58,430 nucleotides of DNA from Caulobacter sp. Root655 (GCF_001427665.1 NZ_LMHC01000004.1:36185-94614), one strand, 5' to 3'. Shown: positions 46,641-58,430, counted from the stretch's first letter. The notes: generated by a model from the letters alone, not told the origin. Translations and numbers: made by a program.

Positions 46641-47603
46641 ATGACGACCCCGACCAAGATCATCTTCGACACCGACCCCGGCATCGACGACGCCATGGCC
46701 CTGCTGTTCATCCAGGCCAGCCCGGCGATCGACCTGCTGGCGGTGACCACGGTGTTCGGCAACGCCGACATCGACACCACCACCCGCAACGCGCTCTATC
46801 TGAAGGACCGCTTCGGCCTGACGGCCCCGGTCTACAAGGGGACCGACAAGCCGCTGACCCGGCCGCGCAACCCCTCCCCCACCTTCGTGCATGGCGAGAA
46901 CGGCCTGGGCGACGTCGAGCTGACGGGCCTGGTGGCCGCCGAGCCCGAGGCCAAGCCGGCCTATCAGGCGATCATCGACCTGGCCCGCGCCAATCCCGGC
47001 GAGGTCACCCTGGTGGCGGTCGGTCCGCTGACCAACCTGGCCCTGGCGCTGCAAGCCGACCCCGAGGTCGCAACCCTGCTGAAGGCCGTGGTGATCATGG
47101 GCGGTGCCTTCGCCGTGGCCGGCAAACCTGGCAACGTCACCCCGGTGGCCGAGGCCAATATCTGGAACGACCCGGAAGCCGCCGACCTGGTGTTCACCGC
47201 CCCTTGGTTCGTCACCGCCGTCAGCCTGGACGTCACCACCCAGGTGGTGATGAGCCCGGCCTATATGGAAGAGCTGGAAGCCACGGCCGGGCCGGCGGGC
47301 GCGTTCCTCAACGCCATCTCCAAGCCCTATGCGCGGTTCTACGGCGGCCGCGACGGCATCGTCGGCTGCTGCGTGCATGACGCCGCGGCGGTGGCGTTCG
47401 TGATCGACCCGTCGCTGTTCGACGTGCGTCGCGGCTCGATCCGGGTGGTCACCAACGGGATCGCCCTGGGCCAGACCTGCCAGATGGTCGAGGGCGAGCT
47501 GTTCGGGCCGTCGGCCTGGGACGGTCAGCCGGTGCAGGCGATTACCGTGGGGGTGAAGGCCGAAGGGTTGCTGAGGCTGTATCGCGAGACGATGAGGGCC
47601 TGA
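46641..47603 (+). CDS. Nucleoside hydrolase (inosine/uridine-preferring family)
   Basis: The 320-residue enzyme has the family metal-binding N terminus IIFDTDPGIDDAMALLF, the substrate loop VHGENGLGD, the conserved LVAVGPLTNLALAL, IMGGAF and AEANIWNDPEAADLVF, and the catalytic-region His in CCVHDAAAVAF. It cuts ribonucleosides to base and ribose, and would feed guanine and hypoxanthine to the pathway. A half operator ATAAGT lies at 46628, just before the ATG. It is convergent with guaD across an R1 element. Confidence 0.92.
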   Translation: MTTPTKIIFDTDPGIDDAMALLFIQASPAIDLLAVTTVFGNADIDTTTRNALYLKDRFGLTAPVYKGTDKPLTRPRNPSPTFVHGENGLGDVELTGLVAAEPEAKPAYQAIIDLARANPGEVTLVAVGPLTNLALALQADPEVATLLKAVVIMGGAFAVAGKPGNVTPVAEANIWNDPEAADLVFTAPWFVTAVSLDVTTQVVMSPAYMEELEATAGPAGAFLNAISKPYARFYGGRDGIVGCCVHDAAAVAFVIDPSLFDVRRGSIRVVTNGIALGQTCQMVEGELFGPSAWDGQPVQAITVGVKAEGLLRLYRETMRA

Positions 47604-47610
47604 GGCTCGA

Positions 47611-47752
47611 AAGTCCTCCCCCCGTGGGGGAGGCGATCGCGAAGCGATCGGTGGGGGGAGTTTTAGGACGATAGATCCCGCAGGCGGCGACCTGCCGAAC
47701 ACTCCCCCCCTCCGTCGGCTACGCCGACACCTCCCCCACAGGGGGAGGATTT
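47611..47752. repeat. R1-family inverted-repeat element (142 bp)
   Basis: AAGTCCTCCCCCC on the left and GGGGGAGGATTT on the right flank the GCGATCGCGAAGCGATCG and GTCGGCTACGCCGAC palindromes also found at 3891. It sits between convergent genes as a possible double terminator. Confidence 0.85.
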
Positions 47753-47758
47753 ACTTCA

Positions 47759-49048
47759 TCACCCCCGCCTATACCGCTCCACCCCAGCCACATAGGTCCG
47801 CTCGACCACCCGGTCGTCGCCCAGCACCGTCAGCGCGAACAGCCGATCCTCCAGCGACCGCGCCGCCGGCATCCGCCGGGCCAACAGCGGCGTCGCCGCC
47901 AGGTCCAGCACCAGGAAGTCGGCGATCTTGCCGGTCTCCAGGCTGCCGATCTCGCCCTCCAGCCCCAGGGCCCGCGCCCCGCCCAGCGTCGCCAGGTAGA
48001 AGGCGTGGAACGGGTCCAGCGCCTCGCCGCGCAGCTGGCCCACCTTGTAGGCCTCGCCCAGGGTGTGCAGCACCGAGAAGGTGGTGCCGGCCCCCACGTC
48101 CGTGCCGATCCCGACCTTCACCCCGTGGGCGCAGGCGGTCTCCAGCGGGAACAGCCCCGAGCCGAGGAACAGGTTCGAGGTCGGGCAGAAGGCCACGGCC
48201 GAGCCGGCGTTGGCCAGGCGCTGGAACGCCTCGCCCTGGAGGTGGACGCAGTGGGCGAAGACCGAACGCTCGCCGACCAGGCCGAAGCGGTCATAGACGT
48301 CGAGATAGTCCCCGGCCGCCGGGAACAGCTTGGCGGTGTCGACGATCTCGCGGATGTTCTCCGACAGGTGGGTCTGCATCCACACGGTGGGATTGGCGGC
48401 CAGCACCTCGCCGGCCATGGCCAGCTGGGCGTCGCTGCAGCTGATCGCGAAGCGCGGGGTGACGGCGTAGCCCAGCCGGCCCTTGCCGTGCCAGTCGGCG
48501 ATCAGGTCCAGCATGTCGCGGCGGCTGCTTTCGACCGTGTCGGTCAAGCCGGGTGGGGCGTTGCGGTCCATCAGCGACTTGCCGGCGATCAGCCGCATGT
48601 CGCGCTTCAGGGCCGCCACGAACAGCGCCTCCACCGAGGCCTTGTGCACCGAGCCGAACACCAGGGCGCTGGTGGTGCCGTTGCGCAGCAGTTCCTCGAC
48701 GAAGAACTCGGCGGTGTCCTCGGCATGGCCGGGGTCGGCGAAGGCGGCTTCGGCCGGGAAGGTGTGGCGCTCCAGCCAGTCCAGCAGTTGCTCGCCATGG
48801 GCGGCGATGACGTCGACCTGTGGGAAGTGAATGTGGGTGTCGACGAAGCCGGGGACGATCAGCTTGCCGGACAGGTCCTCCACCGGGGTGTCGCCCAGCT
48901 CGTCGGCCAGCTTGGCGTAATCGCCGCAGGCGACCACGCGGCCGTCCTCGACCAGCAGCAGGCCGTCCTCGTGGAAGGCATGCGCCTCCCCGTCTATGGT
49001 GCTCGGGTCGTCCTCCAGGTGGAAGATCGACGCCCTATAGGCTTGCAA
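47759..49048 (-). CDS. guaD: Guanine deaminase
   Basis: The 429-residue amidohydrolase-superfamily enzyme converts guanine to xanthine and ammonia. It contains the zinc-ligand segments VDTHIHFPQVD and HLSEN, FAHCVHL, and GIGTDVGAGTTFSVL, and the guanine-deaminase-typical KSLMDRNAPPGL. The start is TTG at 49048, with AAAGGA eight bases upstream, and lies 14 bases inside the end of xdhC; coupling to xdhC is likely. It is the last gene of the uraH-xdhA-xdhB-xdhC-guaD operon. Confidence 0.94.
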   Translation of the reverse strand: MQAYRASIFHLEDDPSTIDGEAHAFHEDGLLLVEDGRVVACGDYAKLADELGDTPVEDLSGKLIVPGFVDTHIHFPQVDVIAAHGEQLLDWLERHTFPAEAAFADPGHAEDTAEFFVEELLRNGTTSALVFGSVHKASVEALFVAALKRDMRLIAGKSLMDRNAPPGLTDTVESSRRDMLDLIADWHGKGRLGYAVTPRFAISCSDAQLAMAGEVLAANPTVWMQTHLSENIREIVDTAKLFPAAGDYLDVYDRFGLVGERSVFAHCVHLQGEAFQRLANAGSAVAFCPTSNLFLGSGLFPLETACAHGVKVGIGTDVGAGTTFSVLHTLGEAYKVGQLRGEALDPFHAFYLATLGGARALGLEGEIGSLETGKIADFLVLDLAATPLLARRMPAARSLEDRLFALTVLGDDRVVERTYVAGVERYRRG

Positions 49049-50051
49049 GTTCGAGGTCCTTTGTGCGTTCGCGGCGGGCGTCTTCGGCCCGCATCAGCAG
49101 GTCGGCGGCCACCGACACGGCGATGACCTCCGGGGCCTTGTTCTTCAGAATCGGCAGACCGATGGGACAGGTCAGACGTTGCAGAACGATGTCGGCGAAA
49201 CCGTCCCGGCGAAGTCGCCCCAGGAACCGGGCCTTCTTGGTGTCCGACCCGATCAGGCCCAGATAGCCGAACGCCCCGCCGGCCAGGGCGGCCGAGGTCA
49301 GGGCGTAGTCCAGGTTGTGGTCGTGGGTGAGGATCAGGATGAAGGCGTCCGACCCGGCGCCCATGGCGGCGGCGGCCAGCTCGGCCGGCGAGCCGACGGC
49401 GACGCCGGGGATGTCCGCCGTCTCCGGACGGGTGTCGAACCACGACAGCCGGAACGGCAGCGGCTCCAGGGCCCGGGCCACGGCCTGGCCGACGTGACCA
49501 GCCCCGAACAGCAGCACCGGCGGGCGCGGCGCGTCGGTGCGCTCGACCAGCTCGTGGCCTTGGCCGGGGCGGTCGCCGCGCGCGGTGGCCGGCGCGCCGT
49601 CCAGCGTGACGCCGGTCGCCTCGGGCTGGGAAGCGGTCACCGCCCGGACGGTCTTGCGCAGCATGCCCGGCGAAAAGCGGGTGCGCAGCTCGAACGGCTG
49701 GTCGGCGTCCAGGCGCCGGGCGGCGTCGGTCAGCCAGTCGAGGCTGGCGGCCTCGACCCGCTCGATCAACAGCCGGACGCGACCGCCGCAGCATTGGGCC
49801 AGCAGCGGGCCCAGCGGATAGTCCTGCACGGCGAACGGCTGGTGGGCCGCCAGCATCTTTCGCGCCTGGTCGGCGACCTGGTGTTCGAGATTGCCGCCGC
49901 CGATGGTGCCGGCCTGGCCCTCGGCCCAGACCACCATCTTGGTCCCGGCGTCACGCGGAGCCGAGCCCTCGGTGGCGACAATGGTGACCAGGGCGGCGGG
50001 CTGGCCGAGGGCCAGGCGGGCGAGAGATTGGCGAGCCCAGTTCGCGGTCAT
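49035..50051 (-). CDS. xdhC: Xanthine dehydrogenase accessory protein XdhC
   Basis: XdhC binds molybdenum cofactor, promotes its sulfuration, and inserts it in XdhB. The 338-residue product has the XdhC N terminus (ALVTIVATEGSAPRDAGTKMVV, TIGGGNLEHQ, CCGGRVRLLIE) and the C-terminal Rossmann-like part (LLFGAGHVGQAVARAL, ILTHDHNLDYALTSAAL, YLGLIGSDTKKARF, LTCPIGLPI). An R1-type repeat separates it from xdhB, and guaD overlaps its end. Confidence 0.94.
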   Translation of the reverse strand: MTANWARQSLARLALGQPAALVTIVATEGSAPRDAGTKMVVWAEGQAGTIGGGNLEHQVADQARKMLAAHQPFAVQDYPLGPLLAQCCGGRVRLLIERVEAASLDWLTDAARRLDADQPFELRTRFSPGMLRKTVRAVTASQPEATGVTLDGAPATARGDRPGQGHELVERTDAPRPPVLLFGAGHVGQAVARALEPLPFRLSWFDTRPETADIPGVAVGSPAELAAAAMGAGSDAFILILTHDHNLDYALTSAALAGGAFGYLGLIGSDTKKARFLGRLRRDGFADIVLQRLTCPIGLPILKNKAPEVIAVSVAADLLMRAEDARRERTKDLELASL

Positions 50052-50052
50052 A

Positions 50053-50224
50053 GACCCTCTCCCAGAGGGAGAGGGAGGGGCCCAAGCGAAGCTTGGGAGG
50101 GTGAGGGGTTTAGACGTCGAACGGCGTGCCGGCAGGGCGCTCGTGTGAAACCGGTGAGAGCGTAATCCCTCACCCTCCCAACTGCTACGCAGTCGGGCCC
50201 CTCCCTCTCCCGGTGGGAGAGGGT
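50053..50224. repeat. Divergent R1-like long inverted repeat between xdhB and xdhC
   Basis: GACCCTCTCCC at the left faces GGGAGAGGGTC at the right; inside, GGAGGGTGAGGG faces CCCTCACCCTCC. It fills the gap between xdhB and xdhC inside the operon and could form a stable RNA hairpin that lowers expression of xdhC and guaD. Confidence 0.75.
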
Positions 50225-52575
50225 CAACATTCGCCAGCCCTCTTCTTCACATCCTCGACCGCCATCAAAATCCGCTCCGGCGTCGCCGGCGCGTCCAGGT
50301 CGGGGAACACCTTGTGGTCGGCCACGGACGCCACCGCCCGGCTCACCGCCGACAGCACCGACAGCGCCAGCATCAGCGGCGGCTCGCCCACGGCCTTCGA
50401 GCGGTGCACCGTCTCCTCGACATTGCGGCCCGCGTCCCACAGCGCCAGGTTCAGCACCGCCGGCCGGTCGCCGCAGGTCGGGATCTTGTAGGTCGAGGGG
50501 GCGTGGGTCAGCAGGCGGCCATCGCTGCTAAACACCAGTTCCTCGGTGGTCAGCCAGCCCATGCCCTGGACGAAGCCGCCCTCGATCTGACCCAGGTCGA
50601 TGGCCGGGTTCAGCGAGCGGCCGGCGTCGTGCAGGATGTCGGCCCGGGTGACCTTCATCTCGCCGGTCAGGGTGTCGATCAGCACCTCGCTGCAGGCCGC
50701 GCCATAGGCGAAATAATAGAACGGCCGGCCGGTGTGAGTGGCGCGGTCGTAGTGGATCTTCGGCGTGGCGTAGTAGCCGGTGGCCGACAGCGACACCCGG
50801 CCCAGATGGGCCTGGCGGCACAGCACGTCGAACGGAACCAACTCGGCCCCGGCCCGCAGGCCCTGCGGCGTGAACGCGACGTCGGCCTCGGCGCAGCCCC
50901 ACTTGCGGGCCGCGAATTCGACCAGCCGGGCTTTGAGCGTGTTGGCCGCGTTCAGGGCCGCCATGCCGTTCAGGTCGGCCCCCGACGAGGCGGCGGTGGC
51001 CGAGGTGTTGGGCACCTTGTCGGTTACGGTGGAGGTGAGCTTGATCCGCGCCATGTCGACCTTGAAGGCCTCGGCGACGATCTGGGCGACCTTGACGAAC
51101 AGCCCCTGCCCCATCTCCGTCCCGCCGTGGTTCAGCAGGATCGAGCCGTCAGCATAGAGGTGGATCAGCGCCCCGGCCTGGTTCAGGTGGGTGGTGGTGA
51201 ACGAGATGCCGAACTTCACCGGCGTCAGGGCCAGGCCCTTCTTCAGGACCGGGCTCGTCGCGTTGAAGGCGTCGATCGCGCGTTGCCGGGCCTCGTAGTC
51301 GCAGGACGCCGCCAGTTCCGAAAGCAGCTGCGGCGCGACATTGTCCTCGACCGTCTGGTGGTAGGGCGTCAGGTTGCGCCCTTCGCCGCCATAGAGGTTG
51401 CGTTGGCGCACCAGCAGCGGGTCCAGCCCCGTGGCCTGGGCGACGACGTCCATCACCCGCTCGATCGCCGCCATGCCCTGCGGTCCGCCAAAGCCCCGGA
51501 AGGCGGTGTTCGACACCGTGTGGGTGCGGAAGCGGTGTGACAGGATCTCGACGGCCGGCAGGAAGTAGCAGTTGTCGGCGTGGAACATCGCCCGGTCGTT
51601 GATGGCCATCGACAGGTCGGTGGTCGAACCGCAGCGCGAGGCCAGCTCCAGGGCCAGGCCCGTCAGCCTTCCAGTGTCGTCGAAGCCGACGTCGTAGGCG
51701 CATTCGAAGTCATGCCGTTTGCCGGTCATGACCATGTCCTCGTCGCGGTCGGGACGGGCCTTGGCGGCGCGGCCGGTCTTCACCGCCACCAGGGCGGCGG
51801 CGGCGGCGAACAGCGAGGCCTGGGTCTCCTTGCCGCCGAACCCGCCGCCCATCCGCCGCACCTCGACGGTGACGCTGGTGTGTGGCACGGCCAGCACCTT
51901 GGCGATCAGATGCTGCACCTCGCTGGGGTGCTGGGTGGACGACCAGACATGGACGTCGCCGCCCTCGCCCGGCGTCGCCAGGGCCACCTGGCCCTCGAGG
52001 TAGAAATGGTCCTGGCCGCCGATCGCCAGCGTGCCTTGCAACCGCCGGGGCGAAGCCGCCAGGGCGACGGCCGCGTCGCCGCGCGCCATGCGCTGGGCGG
52101 CCTCGATGGTCAGGTCGGCGGCGCGGGCCTGGGCGATGGTGATGGCGGCCGGCAGGTCCTCGTAGACCACCACGGCCTTGGCGGCGGCGGCGCGGGCGGC
52201 GGCGATCGAGGTGGCGGCCACGGCGAACAGGCTCTGGCCGACACAGACCACCACGCCGTCGGCGAACAGCTTGTCGTCGTGGATCACCGGGCTGACGTCG
52301 TTCTCGCCGGGGATGTCCCGGGCGCTCAGCACGATGACGACGCCCGGCGCGGCGCGCACGGCCGACAGGTCCATCGATACGATCCTGGCATGGGCCTTGG
52401 TGCTCATGCCAAGATGGACGTGGAGCATCCCGACCGGCTCGGGCAGGTCGTCGACATAGATCGCCGAACCGGTGACGTGGCGCAGGGCGCTGTCATGCGG
52501 CAGGGCGGCGTGGACGCCCTGGAAGACGACGGGCTCGACGCCAAGGGTGTTTTGCGAGGAGGCGGAGTCAGCCAT
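50224..52575 (-). CDS. xdhB: Xanthine dehydrogenase molybdopterin-binding subunit XdhB
   Basis: XdhB holds the molybdenum centre that hydroxylates hypoxanthine and xanthine to urate. The 783-residue product shows [45 protein letters not shown], and the active-site Glu in [25 protein letters not shown] at 52575 was chosen as start; it overlaps the xdhA stop by eight bases. A longer frame upstream is a shadow of xdhA. Confidence 0.96.
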   Translation of the reverse strand: MADSASSQNTLGVEPVVFQGVHAALPHDSALRHVTGSAIYVDDLPEPVGMLHVHLGMSTKAHARIVSMDLSAVRAAPGVVIVLSARDIPGENDVSPVIHDDKLFADGVVVCVGQSLFAVAATSIAAARAAAAKAVVVYEDLPAAITIAQARAADLTIEAAQRMARGDAAVALAASPRRLQGTLAIGGQDHFYLEGQVALATPGEGGDVHVWSSTQHPSEVQHLIAKVLAVPHTSVTVEVRRMGGGFGGKETQASLFAAAAALVAVKTGRAAKARPDRDEDMVMTGKRHDFECAYDVGFDDTGRLTGLALELASRCGSTTDLSMAINDRAMFHADNCYFLPAVEILSHRFRTHTVSNTAFRGFGGPQGMAAIERVMDVVAQATGLDPLLVRQRNLYGGEGRNLTPYHQTVEDNVAPQLLSELAASCDYEARQRAIDAFNATSPVLKKGLALTPVKFGISFTTTHLNQAGALIHLYADGSILLNHGGTEMGQGLFVKVAQIVAEAFKVDMARIKLTSTVTDKVPNTSATAASSGADLNGMAALNAANTLKARLVEFAARKWGCAEADVAFTPQGLRAGAELVPFDVLCRQAHLGRVSLSATGYYATPKIHYDRATHTGRPFYYFAYGAACSEVLIDTLTGEMKVTRADILHDAGRSLNPAIDLGQIEGGFVQGMGWLTTEELVFSSDGRLLTHAPSTYKIPTCGDRPAVLNLALWDAGRNVEETVHRSKAVGEPPLMLALSVLSAVSRAVASVADHKVFPDLDAPATPERILMAVEDVKKRAGEC

Positions 52576-54028
52576 GGGCGGCGGCCTCCGGCACGCGAGT
52601 CGCCAGGTCGGGTCGGGCGGACTCGATGTACGCCTTGCGCAGCATGTTCCCCGCCGCCAGGGCACGATAGGCCGCCGAGGCGCGGGCGTCGGTCAGGGGC
52701 GTGAAATCGCCGGCCAGGGCCGCGACGGCGGCGTTCACCGTCGTCGGGTTCCAGATCTGGCCGACCAGCGCGGCCTCGCAGGCCGCCGCCCGCTTGGGCG
52801 TGGCGGCCATGCCGCCGAAGGCGATGCGGGCCGAGGTCACGACCTCGTCCTTCACCTGGATATTGAACGCCCCGCACACCGCCGAGATGTCCTGGTCGAA
52901 ACGCTTGGACAGCTTGAACACCTTGAACATCGCTCCGCCGAGCTCCAGTGGCACAAGCACGGCCTCGACGAACTCGCCGGGCGCGCGGTCCTGTTTGCCG
53001 TAGGCGATGAAGAAGTCCTCCAGCGGCAGGGTGCGCTGGGTCTCGCCCCGGCGCAGCACCAGCCGGGTGCCCAGCGCGATCAGGGCCGGCGGCATGTCGC
53101 CGATCGGCGAGCCGTTGGCGATATTGCCGCCGATCGTGCCGCTGTTGCGCACCTGGGTGGACCCCAGGCGCCGCATCATCTCGCCGAGGTCGGGATAGAG
53201 CGCGCCCAGCGTCTCCAGGGCGTCGACATAACGCACGCCGGCCCCGATCCGCAGCCAGCCGTCCTGACGGGTCATGGCCTTCAGCTCGGCCACCTGGCCA
53301 ATGTCGATCAGGGTCTCCAGCGGCTTGCGCAGCTTGGTGACCCACAGGCCGATGTCGGTGGCCCCGGCTACGATCACGGCGTCCGGACGGGCGGCATAGG
53401 TTTGCGCCAGCTCGGCCAGGCTCTGCGGCGTGAACCAGCGGCGGGTCATCCCGGCGATGGCGTCGGCGTGCTCCAGATCCAGCATGACCTCTCGCCGCAG
53501 GCCGACCAGCTGGTCGGCCACCTCCGGCGCCGCCTCGGCCGGGATCGCTTCGGCCGCCGCGATGATCGGGCCATAGCCCGTGCAGCGGCACAGGTTCCCG
53601 GCCAGCACCTCGTTGATCGGTGCGTCGGTTCCCTTGGCCGCCACCGCCCGCCCATACAGCGACATGACGATGCCCGGCGTGCAGAAGCCGCATTGCGAGC
53701 CGTGGTGCTCGACCATCGCCGCCTGCACCGGATGCGGCGCCGCGCCCGCCACCCCCTCGACCGTGATCACCGCCTTGCCGTCCAGCATCGGCACGAACTG
53801 GATGCAGCTGTTCACCGCCCGCCAGGCTGTACCACCCTGCCCATCCAGTTCGCCGACCAGCACCGTGCACGAGCCGCAATCACCCTCGGCGCAGCCTTCC
53901 TTGGTCCCGGTCCGCCGCAGGTCGCCGCGCAGGTGCTCCAGCAGCGTGCGGGTGGGATCGACGCCCCGAGCCTCAACCACCTCGCCGTTCAGCAGGAACC
54001 GCACCGCCTCATGTGGTTTGGGGCCCAT
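52568..54028 (-). CDS. xdhA: Xanthine dehydrogenase small subunit XdhA (Fe-S and FAD)
   Basis: The 486-residue subunit has the two [2Fe-2S] sites, CAEGDCGSC with later C (NSCIQF), and CGFCTPG with CRCTGYG, followed by the FAD domain ([44 protein letters not shown]). It passes electrons from the molybdenum centre to NAD. The start [11 protein letters not shown] lies one base after the uraH stop. Confidence 0.96.
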   Translation of the reverse strand: MGPKPHEAVRFLLNGEVVEARGVDPTRTLLEHLRGDLRRTGTKEGCAEGDCGSCTVLVGELDGQGGTAWRAVNSCIQFVPMLDGKAVITVEGVAGAAPHPVQAAMVEHHGSQCGFCTPGIVMSLYGRAVAAKGTDAPINEVLAGNLCRCTGYGPIIAAAEAIPAEAAPEVADQLVGLRREVMLDLEHADAIAGMTRRWFTPQSLAELAQTYAARPDAVIVAGATDIGLWVTKLRKPLETLIDIGQVAELKAMTRQDGWLRIGAGVRYVDALETLGALYPDLGEMMRRLGSTQVRNSGTIGGNIANGSPIGDMPPALIALGTRLVLRRGETQRTLPLEDFFIAYGKQDRAPGEFVEAVLVPLELGGAMFKVFKLSKRFDQDISAVCGAFNIQVKDEVVTSARIAFGGMAATPKRAAACEAALVGQIWNPTTVNAAVAALAGDFTPLTDARASAAYRALAAGNMLRKAYIESARPDLATRVPEAAAHG

Positions 54029-54029
54029 C

Positions 54030-54377
54030 TCAGCTGCCCCGATAGGTGGAATAGCCGAACGGCGAGACCAGCAGCGGCACGTGATGATGCTGGGCCGGGT
54101 CGGCGACCGAGAAATCGATGACCACCACGTCCAGGAACGGCGGATCGCTGACCGCCGCGCCGCTGCCCCGGAAATAGTCGGCGACCGCGAATTCCAACCG
54201 ATAGCCGCCGACCGCCAGGTCCGCGCCCTCGACCAGCCGCGCCCGGCCGTCGGCGTCGGTGCGAGTCTCCGACAACAGGCTGACCACGCCGGCGCGGTGG
54301 GCGGAAACCCGCACAGCGACATTGGCCGCCGGGCGGCCGGCCGCCGTGTCGAGGATATGGGTGGTCAGGCCGCTCAT
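54030..54377 (-). CDS. uraH: Hydroxyisourate hydrolase (transthyretin-related)
   Basis: UraH hydrolyses 5-hydroxyisourate to OHCU, between PuuD and UraD. The 115-residue protein begins [20 protein letters not shown], has the middle [11 protein letters not shown] and [13 protein letters not shown] and ends [19 protein letters not shown], with the C-terminal YRGS that marks the enzymes rather than transthyretin. The ATG at 54377 fits the family length. It is the first gene of the xdh operon; operator C lies 172 bases upstream. Confidence 0.95.
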   Translation of the reverse strand: MSGLTTHILDTAAGRPAANVAVRVSAHRAGVVSLLSETRTDADGRARLVEGADLAVGGYRLEFAVADYFRGSGAAVSDPPFLDVVVIDFSVADPAQHHHVPLLVSPFGYSTYRGS

Positions 54378-54548
54378 GCGCTCGTCGTTCCTTGCTCGGC
54401 GTTTCCGCAACGCCAGTCTAAACCCTTGGCCCCGCGAGCGATGCTGAAACCGCCTCGTCCGCAAGTCCAGCCTGTCGCGGCCGCGACGGGCGCCAGAGCC
54501 GCAACCGCCTTGCATGGCGGCGTTCGGCGCCCGCCACTTGGGCGTTAT

Positions 54549-54568
54549 ATAAGTCTTTTATTACTTAT
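54549..54568. promoter_or_regulatory. Purine-island operator site C (short-spacer variant)
   Basis: ATAAGT at 54549-54554 and ACTTAT at 54563-54568 are exact inverted copies with an eight-base spacer. On the minus strand it also reads AAGTAAT, close to the AAGTAAG core of the other sites. It lies between the uraH-xdh operon and maeB. Confidence 0.6.
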
Positions 54569-54732
54569 TGAGCCATCGCCGATCGCTTCCACGGACGGCG
54601 ATCCCGAAAAAAGGGCCGAAAGACGCGGCGTAAGGTTGGAAATGCCGGGCCAACACCGGTAGCTAGACCCTGACGGACCGCACCAAGACGATCCGCCCCG
54701 CTCCACCTGCGCAGTCACCGAGGAACCGACCG

Positions 54733-57021
<2,289 letters not shown>

Positions 57022-57032
57022 CGTCCAGGGCC

Positions 57033-57064
57033 GTCGTCCCCCGGCTTGTCCGGGGGACCCAAGC
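57033..57064. repeat. R2-type half element after maeB
   Basis: GTCGTCCCCCGG, a hairpin (CCCCCGGCTTGTCCGGGGG) and ACCCAAGC match one arm of the element at 38039. It lies 12 bases after the maeB stop and could act as its terminator. Confidence 0.6.
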
Positions 57065-57103
57065 CGAGGCGGGGCCTTTTCGGGCGCGGGGGGATTGAGC
57101 AAG

Positions 57104-57133
57104 ATGGTGGCCGCCCGGATGGGAGGCCACCAT
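57104..57133 (+). promoter_or_regulatory. Hairpin enclosing the DUF6429 ribosome site and start
   Basis: ATGGTGGCC at 57104-57112 is the exact complement of GGCCACCAT at 57125-57133. The stem takes in two bases of the start ATG and part of GGAGG, its ribosome site. Such a fold would hide the start from ribosomes. Confidence 0.45.
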
Positions 57134-57385
57134 GAATGAGTCCGAAATCGACACCGCGCGCGTGGATGAGGCGGTTCTCGCCCTGATGTACCTGACCTTG
57201 CACGACGCCGACGAGCCGAGCGGAACGGCAAGGTCCTGGAAGACCTTCGATTGGCAAACGCTTGATCGACTTCACGCGCAGGAGCTGATCGAGGATCCTG
57301 TTGGTAAGGCCAATCCGTATTCCTGACCGCAGAAGGGGTTCGCAGGTCGCGGGCGCTGTTCGAGCAGTTGTTTGCTCAGCGATAG
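57132..57385 (+). pseudogene. DUF6429 family protein, frameshifted near its end
   Basis: The open frame (64 codons) begins MNESEIDTARVDEAVLALMYLTLHD and has WKTFDWQTLDRLHAQELIEDPVGKA, the core of DUF6429, then ends NPYS. In the next frame from 57317, VFLTAEGVRRSRALFEQLFA continues exactly where the family does and stops at 57385. A single missing base in AATCCGTA (57312-57319) explains this. Either the gene is newly broken or the read lost a base. The family has no known function. Confidence 0.75.
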
Positions 57386-57532
57386 CCGTCAATCCGGCTG
57401 CTATCGCGAACACGAAAAAGGCCCCGCAGGAACCCCTCCCCCGTCTCAGCGACGGAAGAAAGGTCCCAGCAGGGCCTGATTCATGGGACCGAAGACCGGC
57501 CCGACGCTCCGCGCCCGGCCGAATTCCGATCC

Positions 57533-58078
57533 TTAGAGGATGCGCAGGTTGCCGGCCGAGGTCTTGCCCGAGCGGCGGTCCTGTTCCAGTTCGTAACCGA
57601 CTTGCTGGCCTTCGTTCAGGCCACGCAGGCCGGCGCGTTCGACGGCCGAGATGTGCACGAAGATGTCGCCGCCGCCGTTGTCGGGCTGGATGAAACCAAA
57701 GCCCTTGGTGCTGTTGAACCACTTCACCACGCCGGTGCCGGCTTCGCCCGCGCCGCCGCCGCCACCGCCACCGCCGTAGCCGCCGCCCCGGGGAGCGTCG
57801 TAACCGCCGCGCGGCGAGTCGAAGCCGCGCGCGGCCGGCCGGCGCGGCGCCGACGGGGCCGCGCCCTGGCCGGTGACGCGCAGATTGCCGGCCGAGGTCT
57901 TGCCCGAACGGCGATCCTCTTCCATTTCGTAGGCGACCAGGTCGCCTTCGTTCAGGCCCGACAGGCCCGAGCGTTCAACCGCGGCGATGTGGACGAACAC
58001 GTCCTGGCCGCCGTCCTCGGGCTGAATGAAACCGAAGCCCTTGGCCGGGTTGAACCACTTAACGACACCGTTCGCCAT
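57533..58078 (-). CDS. Cold-shock protein with two CSD domains
   Basis: The 181-residue protein has two cold-shock domains (residues about 3-68 and 114-181), each with RNP1 (KGFGFIQP) and RNP2 (VFVHI or IFVHI), joined by a Gly/Arg-rich linker ([16 protein letters not shown]). They bind single-stranded RNA and DNA. C. crescentus has two such double-domain proteins, CspC and CspD, induced in stationary phase; I cannot tell which this is. Each domain ends in the same sequence, [13 protein letters not shown], a sign of internal duplication. The 253-base leader to the tRNA gene shows nothing recognisable. Confidence 0.94.
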   Translation of the reverse strand: MANGVVKWFNPAKGFGFIQPEDGGQDVFVHIAAVERSGLSGLNEGDLVAYEMEEDRRSGKTSAGNLRVTGQGAAPSAPRRPAARGFDSPRGGYDAPRGGGYGGGGGGGGAGEAGTGVVKWFNSTKGFGFIQPDNGGGDIFVHISAVERAGLRGLNEGQQVGYELEQDRRSGKTSAGNLRIL

Positions 58079-58331
58079 CTTATCCTCAAAACCTTATTCG
58101 GCGGGCCAGTTGCCGACCCGCGTCCTTCCATCCTGCTCTCATGACGCAAAACTTCGGAACGCGCTACGGGGTTTGATCGCAGAATCTCGGGAGGAAGGCG
58201 GTCTGCGCGATAAATTTTCGCGTGACACGGGTTCGCGGCGGCGTAAACGCCACCGGAAGTGGCACAAGGGCCACACATCGAAGCCTGGTTTTGGGAAGCC
58301 CGATTTTGGGAAGCTAGGCTTTAAGGAGCTT

Positions 58332-58408
<77 letters not shown>

Positions 58409-58430
58409 GCAGGGTATTGTGATCGAGGGA

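Noticed and set aside
44190..47702. 1170-codon minus-strand frame opposite the TonB receptor and nucleoside hydrolase
   Set aside because: It spans two proven genes, a terminator and the operator region; composition is that of an artefact.

Overview
The window is GC-rich alphaproteobacterial chromosome and almost certainly comes from a Caulobacter species. The marks are the divergent fliX/flgI pair with CtrA half-sites, an ftr palindrome and a sigma-54 promoter, a GTTC-N7-GTTC SOS box before uvrA, a cold-shock protein with two CSD domains, a single-cysteine DksA, and heavy use of short inverted-repeat elements between genes. No transposase, phage gene or CRISPR array is visible.

Region 1 (1-12.3 kb) is mixed housekeeping: a coupled EamA transporter / amidase / PaiB operon, a flavin monooxygenase, rsgA, an AraC regulator, an operon of crotonase, DUF3052 protein and M23 peptidase (the peptidase has a frameshift inside its signal peptide), a lone receiver protein, a PPOX flavoprotein, a secreted protein of unknown function and dksA.

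Region 2 (12.4-15.0 kb) is the flagellar locus: fliX diverges from flgI-cheL-flgN-like. A group of unrecognised genes follows (15.0-16.4 kb), then an iron-type TonB receptor with a PepSY membrane protein, an ABC-F ATPase with a possible leader peptide, small DUF genes and uvrA.

Region 3 (26.4-31.2 kb) is a run of five same-strand paralogous membrane proteins of unknown function, followed by trmFO, which carries an unusual insertion.

Region 4 (33.7-54.6 kb) is a nearly complete purine catabolic island. GuaD makes xanthine, XdhABC makes urate, PuuD makes 5-hydroxyisourate, UraH and UraD make allantoin, PuuE makes allantoate, an M20 amidohydrolase makes ureidoglycine, and PucG transaminates this with glyoxylate to glycine and oxalurate. 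An AtzG/AtzE/HpxZ set, and perhaps a divergent FmdA-family amidase, probably consume the oxalurate. A TonB receptor, a nucleoside hydrolase and a TetR regulator complete it. I see one palindromic motif (AAGT halves, usually 12 bases apart) before every main transcription unit of the island, which suggests a single regulon, plausibly controlled by the TetR protein encoded in it.

Region 5 (54.7-58.4 kb) holds the malic enzyme/phosphotransacetylase-like protein MaeB, a frameshifted DUF6429 gene, the double-CSD cold-shock gene and initiator tRNA-fMet.

Gene-free stretches over about 300 bases are 6573-6905 (a 106-bp palindromic repeat, otherwise nothing seen), 9543-9883 (a weak candidate EcfG promoter) and 33541-33854 (the operator of the purine operon).
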